DNA of 64,000 nt from Chlorobiaceae bacterium (GTDB lineage Bacteria > Bacteroidota > Chlorobiia > Chlorobiales > Chlorobiaceae), in contig JAAXWS010000010.1 of assembly GCA_013334865.1 (NCBI GenBank), forward strand, positions 47,737 to 111,736, read 5' to 3'. The notes beneath the pieces were generated by a model. The model ran no database searches, was not told the origin of the DNA, and worked only from the letters and a program-made list of their open reading frames with translations. The position numbers were made by a program, and so were the translations under genes. Below, piece by piece: positions 7,716 through 15,920 of the stretch. Within the stretch, counting starts at the first letter, position 1. Every line of letters starts with the position of its first letter.

Positions 7716-9021
7716 CTCGCTTCCGCAGTTTGGTTAACCATTCCTGATACACGCCGTCGAGCGTCTTGCCGTCGAACCGGCACGAATACATGAGCTTGCC
7801 CTTGTCTCGGCGCTCAAGCTCGAACACGCCGCGGTACTTCATGGAGACGGGCTTATCAGTGTAGACCGACGTCTTGAGCCCGTCGTACCGGTGCATCATC
7901 TTCCTGGTGATGACCCGCCGGACCTCGTTGGTCTTCAGGAGCTGGATGAGAAGTTTGCTGAGCTTCGGCGTGTCCGACCGGGAGACGAAATCGCTGTGCA
8001 GGTAGCACTGCGTCATGGTCGACATCTGCTTGCTGAAGGCGCAGAACCCGAACGCCTTGCCGTCGGCGTAGACGATGACGCCGAAATCGCCGCCGCCCGT
8101 GTAGTCGACCCGGGCGCTCATGTAGAAGTGCTTGAAGTAGGTGATGAGCGAGGTCGGCACCACCTCCGCCGTGATCTTCGTCTCTGGTGTGAACTCGTAG
8201 TCGACGGGAAGCACCGGGATGGTGTTCTTCACCTCAGCTACGCTCCGCTCGTAGTAGAACTTCTTCGGCGTCTGCACCGACGAGTAGACGAACAGCGGGT
8301 GCTTGCCGGACCCCAGCATGATCTTGCCGACCACGTACTCCTGCAGCCCCTCGAACCACTGGTCGCCGCAGAAGATGTTCTCGTCCTGCCGGAGCATGTC
8401 GCCGAACACCCGCTCCGAATCGGCGGGATCGTACAGCTCATAGGTGGCCCGTTCGTACTCGAAACTCTCCTCGACGAACTTGTAGATCTTCTCGTACCCG
8501 GCCTTGTAGGTCGGCGGAAAGGAGACTCCGATGCCCCCGCTACCCTCTTTCTTTTTCAGGAAGTCGAGAAAGTCGGAAAACGTGAAGCTCTTGATCCGGA
8601 AATCAAGGGCCCCCGACTCCAACTTTTTGACCGTCTTCTCGTAGTACCCGAGCGCACCGTCGAGGTAGGCGTCGTAGAAAAGCTTCTCGTAATCGTTCTT
8701 GCGGCTGGCGAACTTGGACAGCTTCATCGCGTACATCACCATCGCCAGCTTCTTGTAGCGGGTGTCGCCCCAGCCGGCGAACACCTGCTTGAGGTCCGCG
8801 TTCAGCACCTTCAGCTCCGTGTCGGTTTCCAGGAGGATGTCCGCCACCAGCTTCGAATAAAGCGACACGTCGTTCGAGTGGACCACGCAGCCGAGCCGGG
8901 CGATCACCTTGTCGACCGAGAAATTGCCGGAACAGCCGAGATAGAACTCGCGCTTGCCGATCGAATCGACGAGGCCCTGGAACAGCGTCCTGGCCTCCTG
9001 CGGAACGGAACCGGTGAACAT
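7699..9021 (-). CDS. Putative antirestriction methyltransferase/Mom-like fusion protein
   Basis: 440 residues. The N-terminal third resembles class-D12 adenine methyltransferases (FYLGCSGNFSVDKVIARLG as a possible SAM loop, then HSNDVSLYSKLVADILL), but the expected DPPY motif appears only as SFPPTYKAGYEK, so classical methylation is doubtful. The C-terminal half looks like a GNAT fold (FGVIVYADGKAFGFCAFSK) and ends in a pattern resembling the Mom family. Similar proteins are annotated as putative antirestriction adenine methyltransferases. It lies two bases after the DUF488 gene. The two-domain reading is inference. Confidence 0.6.
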   Translation of the reverse strand: MFTGSVPQEARTLFQGLVDSIGKREFYLGCSGNFSVDKVIARLGCVVHSNDVSLYSKLVADILLETDTELKVLNADLKQVFAGWGDTRYKKLAMVMYAMKLSKFASRKNDYEKLFYDAYLDGALGYYEKTVKKLESGALDFRIKSFTFSDFLDFLKKKEGSGGIGVSFPPTYKAGYEKIYKFVEESFEYERATYELYDPADSERVFGDMLRQDENIFCGDQWFEGLQEYVVGKIMLGSGKHPLFVYSSVQTPKKFYYERSVAEVKNTIPVLPVDYEFTPETKITAEVVPTSLITYFKHFYMSARVDYTGGGDFGVIVYADGKAFGFCAFSKQMSTMTQCYLHSDFVSRSDTPKLSKLLIQLLKTNEVRRVITRKMMHRYDGLKTSVYTDKPVSMKYRGVFELERRDKGKLMYSCRFDGKTLDGVYQEWLTKLRKRDGKVA

Positions 9022-9023
9022 GG

Positions 9024-9416
9024 TCAGAACAGGCTGAGCGTTTCAACCTCGGGCTTCTCAACGTCCGGATTTCGCACCTCGTACTCGACGCATGGCACCC
9101 CGTACTGCCGGAGCCACTTCGATACCAACTGCCGGTGACAGAAATCCGACGGCCGCTCGAAGCACAACAGCACGACATCCTCCCCAAGCGCCTGCAGTTC
9201 CTTCCCCAACCTAACCGCGTCCAACGGGCCCAGGATGTGCTCGTTGTACATCGGTACATACCTCGCCTCCTGCATATTGAGCATCGCCGGCGTCGGGGCC
9301 AGCGCCGAACACCGATGCCCGCTGAACCCCTTTGCCGGGAACCGGGCGATTGACACCGGCACCAGCCCTGCCTCCCGGTACGCTGCCTCTTTGGCGAAAT
9401 ACCCCGTGTAGATCAT
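9024..9416 (-). CDS. DUF488 family protein
   Basis: 130 residues. The C-terminal motif VVLLCFERPSDFCHRQLVSKWL is the hallmark of DUF488 proteins, whose conserved Cys and His suggest metal or nucleotide chemistry, though the function is unproven. GGAGAG precedes the ATG. It is the first gene of the operon that continues through the methyltransferase/Mom-like, ParB-like and terminase genes, and lies right behind a conserved 55-bp regulatory module (9435-9492). Confidence 0.8.
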   Translation of the reverse strand: MIYTGYFAKEAAYREAGLVPVSIARFPAKGFSGHRCSALAPTPAMLNMQEARYVPMYNEHILGPLDAVRLGKELQALGEDVVLLCFERPSDFCHRQLVSKWLRQYGVPCVEYEVRNPDVEKPEVETLSLF

Positions 9417-9434
9417 GCAACTCTCCTTTCTTTA

Positions 9435-9492
9435 AGATACGTAAATTACAATTAAGTGCATATTTTATAATGACTTAAAGAACACCAAGACC
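9435..9492 (-). promoter_or_regulatory. Conserved phage promoter/operator module, copy A
   Basis: The sequence upstream of the DUF488 gene matches, over about 55 bases, the regions before two of the AlpA-like copies (16321-16378 and 16684-16741). On the minus strand the common pattern is TTAAGT, TTAT-AT, ACTTAA, TTTAC-TATCTTAA, with the ACTTAA core repeated. It most likely combines a promoter with binding sites for a phage regulator. Confidence 0.6.
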
Positions 9493-9534
9493 AACCAAAA
9501 CTCCCCCATACTCATGAAAGTAGGACCGCCTGCC

Positions 9535-9993
9535 TCAGATTTTTACGGACAAAAGCGCGGCTCTTCGCGCATCGATCTCTTTGTTGATGATTTCGCAAAG
9601 GCGGCAACTGGCAAGCGCTGCGGCATGCCGCGTGGCATAGGAGCCGAAATAGAGCTTCGTCCGGCCATTGCCGTCCATGGTCCGGCGTACCTGGTAGCGC
9701 TCCCTACCGCCAGTCTTCGAGATGATGACGTGGCGGCCAGTAACCGGGACCGCCCGTTTCGGCAACCGCATGAGCTTCAGGGCCTCGCGGATATCTGCCT
9801 CGATGCCCTTGGCGTCATGCATCAGTCTCGGCTTGGCGTGCAGGCGCCGCCAGAACAGGAGCGCCGCCTCCTCGATACTGCTGCCCGTGATTTCACACCT
9901 CGGCCGCAACACCGTCAGGACCACATACCTCGACTTCTGCTCGACCAGACACCGGTGGCCGAACAACGTCACTTCTCCTACCCGCATCGTCAT
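9535..9993 (-). CDS. Phage hypothetical protein with AP2-like C-terminus (152 aa)
   Basis: 152 residues. The C-terminal region GRERYQVRRTMDGNGRTKLY followed by FGSYATRHAAALASCRL looks like the three-strand plus helix AP2/Arm DNA-binding fold found in homing enzymes and integrases. The N-terminal half is unrecognised. The gene ends just before a regulatory module and follows a 31-codon frame with a four-base overlap. A DNA-binding role is inferred only. Confidence 0.5.
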   Translation of the reverse strand: MTMRVGEVTLFGHRCLVEQKSRYVVLTVLRPRCEITGSSIEEAALLFWRRLHAKPRLMHDAKGIEADIREALKLMRLPKRAVPVTGRHVIISKTGGRERYQVRRTMDGNGRTKLYFGSYATRHAAALASCRLCEIINKEIDARRAALLSVKI

Positions 9994-10085
9994 GCTTGGG
10001 GACTGATTGGGTGGATGATGTCGCGGTCTATGCTGCCGGAGGCGTACTCGTTGTAGATGATGAATGCGTCGCTCATGTCGTCCAT
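9990..10085 (-). CDS. Possible 31-aa phage peptide
   Basis: A frame from ATG at 10085 (alternative ATG at 10076) encodes 31 residues, MDDMSDAFIIYNEYASGSID and a short tail. Its TGA overlaps the ATG of the next gene (ATGA), as in many neighbouring gene pairs here, and it fills the gap between two genes. The ribosome site is weak, which lowers confidence. Confidence 0.35.
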   Translation of the reverse strand: MDDMSDAFIIYNEYASGSIDRDIIHPISPQA

Positions 10086-10098
10086 AGGTTGCTGTTAC

Positions 10099-10641
10099 TC
10101 AATCCGGCCAATCCTGGCCGTGCGGTTTCGTCTCCCTGCGGGTCAGGCCATACTGCTCGATGTCGGCGATCCGGGCGAACAGGACCGGCTTTGTGCCCGC
10201 GCTCCGGCAGGCGCTCACCCCCTCGATGCGGACGATTGCGTAATCGTCCCACTGCGCCTTGCCCTCGAACTGCAAGGAGGAGAGTTCTCTGGCGGTGACG
10301 AGTTTGACCCGTTGGTCGAAGCTCAGAAAACTGCCAAGAGCCGGCTCCTTGCCCCATGCCGTATGCGTCTTGATCACGTGCCGTACGGCATCTCGCGCCC
10401 GTTGTTCGGTGAACCCCTCCTCGATCATCATCTCGATCAGCATCATCGCCTTGGCCGGCGTCATCTCCGGAAACGCCACCGCCACCATCATGGCCAGTTG
10501 CTTGCCGGTCGCCTTGTCGAGCTTCCGGTCCGTATACACCACCAGTTCCTGCGTATCAGGGCGGTATGGCTGGATTGTTGTCGATCCAGTCGAAAATGCC
10601 CTGGAGCTGATCTGGCGTAATGCCGCGCCGTAGTCCACCAT
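10099..10641 (-). CDS. Hypothetical phage replication-region protein (180 aa)
   Basis: 180 residues, with GGGAGG before the ATG. Residues 60-110 form a helical block (FPEMTPAKAMMLIEMMIEEG, then FTEQRARDAVRHVIKTH) of the sort seen in small phage replication accessory proteins; I cannot assign a family. It begins inside the end of the preceding replication gene, overlapping it by 86 bases, which is long but typical of tightly packed phage genes. Confidence 0.6.
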   Translation of the reverse strand: MVDYGAALRQISSRAFSTGSTTIQPYRPDTQELVVYTDRKLDKATGKQLAMMVAVAFPEMTPAKAMMLIEMMIEEGFTEQRARDAVRHVIKTHTAWGKEPALGSFLSFDQRVKLVTARELSSLQFEGKAQWDDYAIVRIEGVSACRSAGTKPVLFARIADIEQYGLTRRETKPHGQDWPD

Positions 10642-11476
10642 TCCGGCCTCCCGTTTTGCTGTTTCGATACTCGGCGATGAACCGGTCGATGTACATCTGC
10701 CCCTGCTTGTCCCGGCTCCGGAGCTTCAGCGGGCTCACGAAATTCTTGCTCCAGAAGGGATCCCCCCTTGCCCACGCTACCGCTTCGGCCATCTCGCCGC
10801 CGTTATCCCGGCCGTCCGTCTCTCGAAGGTGATACCAGACCATCGCCCACTGCTCCAGTTCCGTTTTGGTCCCGCTGATGCTCGGCGGCTTCAGTTCGTT
10901 GGCGAACCACTCCGCGAACCGCTCGGACTCCTCCCGGAACGGTGAGGCCAGAAACTTCTTCGGAAGAGTGCTTGCGGACTTGCGTTCCGGCTCTTTCTCC
11001 GAAGTCTCTACAGACTCTCCTAAAGGTTCCTCTTCCATTTCCTCTTCCCTTTCCTCTTCCCTTTCAGCGTAGGGTATCGGTACGGTATCGGTAGGGTACC
11101 GATATGGTATGGATAGGCTCCGGTACTTTTCGAGCACTTGGGCAGCCAATTCCCGAGGGGCCTGCTCCAGCGCCTTGCCGATACTCTGGGCTATTTTCGG
11201 GCTGTGGCTGGTCTGGTGGTCGATGAAGTTGACGATCCAGTAATAGCCGTCGACCTCGACAATTTTCCGATCGCTCTTGAGCCTGTCAAGGATGCGTTCG
11301 ACATGCGGAATCCCGGTCTCGAACGCCATCTTCCTCGGGCTGATATAGAGCACGCCGGCATTGTTGGTGTGCGGGGATGAGAACAGATAGATGTAGAACA
11401 GCTTCTCCTCAGGCGTCAGATCCTCGATGTACGGACTTGTCCAAAGACGGGTGCTGATCGTGCGATACTCCGCCAT
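10556..11476 (-). CDS. Phage replication initiator-like protein
   Basis: About 306 residues from the ATG at 11476 (GAGGAG upstream). The N-terminus MAEYRTISTRLWTSPYIEDL followed by TPEEKLFYIYLFSSPHTN is the winged-helix opening typical of phage DnaD/replisome-organiser-like proteins. It is followed by an acidic low-complexity linker (EREEEREEEMEEEPLGE) and a second helical domain. Probably loads the host helicase at the phage origin. Starts right after rusA. Confidence 0.75.
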   Translation of the reverse strand: MAEYRTISTRLWTSPYIEDLTPEEKLFYIYLFSSPHTNNAGVLYISPRKMAFETGIPHVERILDRLKSDRKIVEVDGYYWIVNFIDHQTSHSPKIAQSIGKALEQAPRELAAQVLEKYRSLSIPYRYPTDTVPIPYAEREEEREEEMEEEPLGESVETSEKEPERKSASTLPKKFLASPFREESERFAEWFANELKPPSISGTKTELEQWAMVWYHLRETDGRDNGGEMAEAVAWARGDPFWSKNFVSPLKLRSRDKQGQMYIDRFIAEYRNSKTGGRNGGLRRGITPDQLQGIFDWIDNNPAIPP

Positions 11477-11478
11477 AA

Positions 11479-11925
11479 CTACAACTCCTCGATGGTCACG
11501 TCGACCTGAGGAAACTCCCCGTAGGCCTTCGTGATGGTTGCAACGCAAACCTGACAATCATCGACCCAGAACACCCCGTTCAGCGCATCCTTGATGAACT
11601 TCAAAACATTGTCCGCATCCGGCTTCTTTACATGCAGCAATGGCGCGTCATCTCTCATTTTATCGGTATTCTTCCCGGTGCCGAAATGGGACTTCGGGCG
11701 CTGAAACACCGCGACCACCGACAGTTTGACCGGCCCCTTGAACGGCTCGTGCGGTCTGTTCCCCAGGGCCGCGGCAAGAAAGTCCGCCTTGTCGCCGGCA
11801 CTCTGGTCGAGCTGGGTTATCCTGCCGGTCCGGTTGTGGATGAAGGAACGGTGCCGCTTCAGCGCCTTCGGGTTACCGGGAACTGAAAACCTGATCCTCG
11901 TCTTGGCCTCCCCTGCACGCTTCAT
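11479..11925 (-). CDS. rusA: RusA-family Holliday junction endonuclease
   Basis: 148 residues. The diagnostic RusA motif KKPDADNVLKFIKDALNG with the following VFWVDDCQV supplies the catalytic aspartates, and the basic N-terminal segment matches the family. RusA resolves Holliday junctions and branched phage DNA before packaging. The start codon overlaps the stop of the preceding gene by four bases. It belongs to the recombination block together with recT and the zinc-hook ATPase. Confidence 0.9.
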   Translation of the reverse strand: MKRAGEAKTRIRFSVPGNPKALKRHRSFIHNRTGRITQLDQSAGDKADFLAAALGNRPHEPFKGPVKLSVVAVFQRPKSHFGTGKNTDKMRDDAPLLHVKKPDADNVLKFIKDALNGVFWVDDCQVCVATITKAYGEFPQVDVTIEEL

Positions 11926-12203
11926 CGTGATCCATCTCCCGTGATCTCAAGGTTCCGGCGGCTAAAGTAGCCGGCCAGTCGCGGCGCGATGCACACGTCC
12001 GGAGGCATCGCGAGAAGTTGGTCGAGTACGGCCGCCTCAAGCGACCGCCTGTCGGAGGCAACCACATGAAGTTGTTCGCCGACCGCATCGAGTTTCTGCT
12101 TGAGCATGCCTCGCTCCGTGGCCAAGTCCGATAGTTCCGCCCGTAACCGCAGACACCGCTCGCTATGTTGCTGCCGGCACTGCTGGCACTCGTCCCCTGT
12201 CAT
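11922..12203 (-). CDS. Small cysteine/coiled-coil phage protein (93 aa)
   Basis: 93 residues; GGGAG precedes the ATG. An N-terminal CxxC (DECQQCRQQHSERC) is followed by a long heptad-like helix (residues about 18-60) and a short C-terminal segment. The cysteines may bind zinc. No family is recognised. It sits between the MBL-fold gene and rusA and is coupled to rusA by an ATGA overlap. Confidence 0.55.
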   Translation of the reverse strand: MTGDECQQCRQQHSERCLRLRAELSDLATERGMLKQKLDAVGEQLHVVASDRRSLEAAVLDQLLAMPPDVCIAPRLAGYFSRRNLEITGDGSR

Positions 12204-12224
12204 ACTCCCGCCTCTGTGGTTGAA

Positions 12225-12872
12225 TTAACGTCTCTTTGGTGAACTGTGAGTCGGCAAGCCGATCGCCTCTTGTACCTCACGGACGAAGCGTTTCTCGTCG
12301 CTCCGGTCGTCCGAAAGATGGAGCAGGTGCACTTCCCTCGTCGCTTTCAGATCCCAGGCCTGCAAGGTCTTGACACACTGCTCCAGCGACATGTGGCTGG
12401 CGAAAAGCCTGTCATTGATGCTGTCGCCGGGTCGAAGCAAATCGCGGGCGTAGTTGCACTCGATGGCCACGATGGTCGGGCTGAACTTCGGGACAACGGG
12501 ACAGTAAAACGTGTCCACCATGAACACGCAGGTCTCACCGCACTCCCCCCGGAACATGTAGCCATGGGCCCGGCAGTCATGCTTCACCGGAAAGCTCCGG
12601 ACTTGCATTGTGCCGATGGTCTCGCCGTGCTGGAACATGAGCCCGCACTGCGGAGGCAGTCCTCGTACCGTCAGTTCCCGAACGGCGTTCGGGTGGTAGT
12701 GGTCACCGTGATGGTGACTGTAGACACACCCGTCATAGTCCATCGGCGATTTCGGCAAAAGGCGCTGCATCTCCCGATAGCTGACGCCGCACTCGATGAT
12801 CAGCGAGGTCTTCCCATCCTCAACCGTGTACAGGTTCCCGCTCGAACTCGACGCATAGGCCGTGAATCTCAT
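12225..12872 (-). CDS. MBL-fold metallohydrolase (phage recombination region)
   Basis: 215 residues from ATG 12872 (GAGG upstream; a GTG two codons earlier is possible). It has the metallo-beta-lactamase signature SHHHGDHYHP (HxHxDH-type), later VKHDCRAHGYMF, and FMVDTFY as the bridging aspartate region. In several phages an MBL-fold protein is encoded beside RecT, and members of the fold include nucleases, so an exonuclease partner for RecT is a reasonable but unproven role. Confidence 0.8.
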   Translation of the reverse strand: MRFTAYASSSSGNLYTVEDGKTSLIIECGVSYREMQRLLPKSPMDYDGCVYSHHHGDHYHPNAVRELTVRGLPPQCGLMFQHGETIGTMQVRSFPVKHDCRAHGYMFRGECGETCVFMVDTFYCPVVPKFSPTIVAIECNYARDLLRPGDSINDRLFASHMSLEQCVKTLQAWDLKATREVHLLHLSDDRSDEKRFVREVQEAIGLPTHSSPKRR

Positions 12873-12941
12873 CGACACCTCAGCTTTTAAAGCTTGTTCA
12901 TTTCACCGCTCCAGTTGATTCTCCCGATGGTTATTGAAACC

Positions 12942-13778
12942 TCAGAACCCCGGGTCCGGCTCTAATTCATGCTGGACACTATTCTCTGCCCGCACCTCGC
13001 CGGTCTGTTCATCCACCACCTCGGCGGTCGTGAACCCGATCGAACTGCTATTGGCGAAGGCACTGATCTCATCGTCCGCCTTTGCTTCGGCCGTCCGTTC
13101 GTCGCTGTCTCCCTGGAACGCCCCGAGCATATCTACCGACAGGATTCCGTACCGCTTGAGTAGCGCGGTGGTGACGGTCTTCAGCGCCATCTCGTCGAAA
13201 TTGCTTTTCCACGGGCTGAAGTTCTGGCTGTAGCTCTTGCTGTATCGCTTGGCGTGCGCCTCGACCTGCGTCTTGTTCATGTAGATGGTCTTGCGGAACC
13301 CGTTCACCGTCTCGATGTGGGCGAAGTACCCGATCACCCGGTCACTCGTCGCCTCGCCCGACAGGTCGATCTCGCCGGTGAGTTTGTTGGACCGCTTCAA
13401 CTCTCCCTCGAACACCATGTCGGCGTTGATGTACCGGTACTGCGCCGTCCTCTGGGCCAACTGGATGTATCCCTTGTAGCCGATCTGGAACTGCGGCTTC
13501 GGCACCCCCTTGTCCCTGAACGGGACCAGCCACGCAAACCCCAACGCCTTGTTGATGGGGAGCTTGAGGGTTGCGGCCTTCAGCGCCTCGCGGATCAGGT
13601 CGGTCGGATGGCACTCGGCCAGCACCTTGTCATTGCTCACCACGTCGATCAGGGAGGTGGTGAACAATGGGGCGTTCTCGGCAAGCGCGTTCCTGAACTG
13701 CTCCTGCACCACCGAGTTCTCAAGGACGCTCCGGAACTTCTGCACCGGCGTCATCTGTGTATTTTCGTTCTGTGTCAT
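12942..13778 (-). CDS. recT: RecT-family single-strand annealing protein
   Basis: 278 residues from the ATG at 13778, which has GGGAGAT upstream; a longer frame runs into the ATPase gene and is rejected. The body shows RecT landmarks: LIREALKAATLKLPINKALG, FAWLVPFRDKG, PQFQIGYKGYIQLAQRT and the C-terminal PWKSNFDEMALKTV segment. RecT anneals single strands during phage recombination and normally works with an exonuclease; no RecE is present, and the flanking MBL-fold and ATPase genes may supply that function. Confidence 0.93.
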   Translation of the reverse strand: MTQNENTQMTPVQKFRSVLENSVVQEQFRNALAENAPLFTTSLIDVVSNDKVLAECHPTDLIREALKAATLKLPINKALGFAWLVPFRDKGVPKPQFQIGYKGYIQLAQRTAQYRYINADMVFEGELKRSNKLTGEIDLSGEATSDRVIGYFAHIETVNGFRKTIYMNKTQVEAHAKRYSKSYSQNFSPWKSNFDEMALKTVTTALLKRYGILSVDMLGAFQGDSDERTAEAKADDEISAFANSSSIGFTTAEVVDEQTGEVRAENSVQHELEPDPGF

Positions 13779-13795
13779 GCTATCTCCCGTTTTGG

Positions 13796-15709
13796 TTATA
13801 CTGCTGCTTTCATTTCTCTGCGCTCCACCGTCAGGCCCGGTGCCTCGTCCGGGGTTGCCACCAGCCTGATGACCTGGCTCCCGATCTCGGGGATCCCCTC
13901 GGTCAAACTCTCGGCTCCGTCGATGAACACCGGGGCGTGTATCCCGAAATGGCCTCCCAGCACCTCGATGATCCTGATCCCCGCCAGAATCCTGTGCCCG
14001 GTGTTGGCATCGCTGTACGGCACCATCGCCCCGTCCGGCGATGGGATGAGCGTTTCGCAGGTCTCGCGCAACCCGCCGTTGATCTGGTCCTCGAACAGCC
14101 GGAACGAGAGCGGCGCGAACTTTTCCGAAACCCGCCCCTCCAGCATCCCGACCTTTGCCCGGGTGAACTCCTCGCACAGCATCAGCCTCCTGTCCAACTC
14201 GTCCAGTTCGGCCCCGAGCCGTTTTTGGTCTGCCTTCAGCTCCTCGATGCGTCGCTCCGATTGCGCCGCGATCTTGATGTTTGCCGCAGCGTCGTCATGT
14301 CGTTGAATCTGCTCCCTGAGCTGTTGGATCTCGGTGTCGATCGTTGCCGTGTCGGCCGTCCCCTGCGAGGTGAGCTTCAGTTGCAGGCTCGCCAGTTCAG
14401 CGTTCAGGATGGCAAGACTCGGGCCTTCCGGATCGACAAGAGCAGCAACCTGTTCCTCCAGCTCCTCCTTCCTGCCCCGCACTTCATCCCACTCGGCGTT
14501 GGAGGCCTTGATCTCCAGATCGATCTTCTCGATCCGCTCCTTGTTGGTCCGCCCTGCCTCCTGTATCGCCCCCAATCGTGCGGCCCGGTCATGGTTGAAC
14601 TTTGCCAGCACTTCGCCGGCCTTCTGCTCCGGCAGCGGCTGACCGCAGAGGCTGCAGGTCGCGCTCGGGGCTTCGGCCTTGACGCGGTCGCGATACTCGT
14701 CACGCAACTGCTCGTTCTGTTGCCCGAGTCGTGTCCGCTCCTGCTCCAGCGCGATGCAGCGGGCATCCAGCCGCTCCATTCCATACCGGCACTCCCGCGC
14801 CTCGGCGTTGAGTTGCCGACGCCGCTCCTCGACCTCCATCACTACCCGCTGGTGCTTCAGTGCGGCCTCATCGATTTGCGCCTTTTTGTCGGCAATCAAC
14901 GTCCTGACCTCACTCGTGTCACCGGCCAACACCGCAGCCCTGTTGTTCTGGAGGCCCGAGAGCCTTGCTGTCAGACCGGAATAGCTTGCCCCCTGCGGAG
15001 GCATGCACGCCCCGTCTCCTGGAATGCTCCGCTTGGCCTCGTCGACCCGCGCCGGAATCACGTTGAGTTCGTCGGTAATCTTCGGCCGCCGCCCCCGCAA
15101 CATCTTGATCGTGTCGTCGTACGACCGCCCATCCATGATCGCGGGGATCTCGATGAAGCGATCACCATGGGCGGCGATCACGTCGGTATCCGCAATGGAC
15201 CCGATCACCTCAAGAAGAATCTTCCTCCGGTCCTGCCAGCGCATCGAATTGAAATGCGTGATGCTTGAAAGCATCCTGAACAGGTCTTCGCGAACAAGCT
15301 CTGCCACCTCGTCCTGATACTCTTTCTGCTTACGCGGAACCTCATGGACGAAATAGGTGGTCTCGTGACCTCCGAACTCCGGGCTCTGGCTCCCACGCTT
15401 CTTGGCCCACTTCTCTGTCATGACCTTCCGCAGGCTCAACTCCTTCCCATCAACCTCAAGCACCGCCTCAACCTCATGTTCGAGAAAGTGGATCTCCTGA
15501 CCCGACTCGTCGAGCGTCTTGACTGAGAACGAAGTGTCGCCGACCTGATTCTTCCCGAAAAACAACCATGAGAGCGCATCGGCCAGCGTACTCTTCCCGC
15601 TCCCGTTGCGCCCGTAAATGCTCACCCAATCGCTCTCAGCGGCATCGAGCATGAAGCTCTTGACGCCCTTGAAATTCTTGAGTCGCAGCCTCCGCAACCT
15701 GATATCCAT
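13796..15709 (-). CDS. SbcC/Rad50-like AAA ATPase with zinc hook
   Basis: 637 residues from ATG 15709 (GGAGAAGGTA upstream; the longer frame is rejected). N-terminus: MDIRLRRLRLKNFKGVKSF and Walker A YGRNGSGKST. Long coiled coils flank a central CSLCGQPL hook at about residue 350, and the C-terminus contains a degenerate Walker B-like segment (APVFIDGAESL). It is shorter than chromosomal SbcC and no sbcD neighbour is present. It lies directly upstream of recT, so a DNA-end-processing role in phage recombination is likely. Confidence 0.8.
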   Translation of the reverse strand: MDIRLRRLRLKNFKGVKSFMLDAAESDWVSIYGRNGSGKSTLADALSWLFFGKNQVGDTSFSVKTLDESGQEIHFLEHEVEAVLEVDGKELSLRKVMTEKWAKKRGSQSPEFGGHETTYFVHEVPRKQKEYQDEVAELVREDLFRMLSSITHFNSMRWQDRRKILLEVIGSIADTDVIAAHGDRFIEIPAIMDGRSYDDTIKMLRGRRPKITDELNVIPARVDEAKRSIPGDGACMPPQGASYSGLTARLSGLQNNRAAVLAGDTSEVRTLIADKKAQIDEAALKHQRVVMEVEERRRQLNAEARECRYGMERLDARCIALEQERTRLGQQNEQLRDEYRDRVKAEAPSATCSLCGQPLPEQKAGEVLAKFNHDRAARLGAIQEAGRTNKERIEKIDLEIKASNAEWDEVRGRKEELEEQVAALVDPEGPSLAILNAELASLQLKLTSQGTADTATIDTEIQQLREQIQRHDDAAANIKIAAQSERRIEELKADQKRLGAELDELDRRLMLCEEFTRAKVGMLEGRVSEKFAPLSFRLFEDQINGGLRETCETLIPSPDGAMVPYSDANTGHRILAGIRIIEVLGGHFGIHAPVFIDGAESLTEGIPEIGSQVIRLVATPDEAPGLTVERREMKAAV

Positions 15710-15920
15710 TACCTTCTCCCGTTTCGTTGATAGTGACCTCCCCATGCTTAACGCACTTCTCATGTAGCAGCCATCGCGCACCCCCAAGAGCAAGAATGGC
15801 TGCGAGCACAAGCAGGCTTCCGCCGGCGATGTACTGCAGCCATTCCGCACCCCCGTTGACCTGTTGCTCGTAGAACGCACAGAATCCAATGAGTGACGCG
15901 ATACCCGCAAGGTGTTTCAT
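15636..15920 (-). CDS. Small membrane protein (94 aa), overlaps ATPase start
   Basis: The frame encodes two likely membrane segments (LAGIASLIGFCAFYEQ near residue 4 and WLQYIAGGSLLVLAAILALG near residue 27) followed by a polar tail that overlaps the first 74 bases of the ATPase gene in another frame. Its ATG overlaps the stop of a 45-codon frame. Function unknown; the overlap leaves some doubt that the full C-terminus is used. Confidence 0.5.
   Translation of the reverse strand: MKHLAGIASLIGFCAFYEQQVNGGAEWLQYIAGGSLLVLAAILALGGARWLLHEKCVKHGEVTINETGEGNGYQVAEAATQEFQGRQELHARCR

Noticed and set aside
13757..15268. A 503-codon plus-strand frame opposite the zinc-hook ATPase
   Set aside because: It is leucine/arginine-rich noise complementary to a well-supported ATPase.
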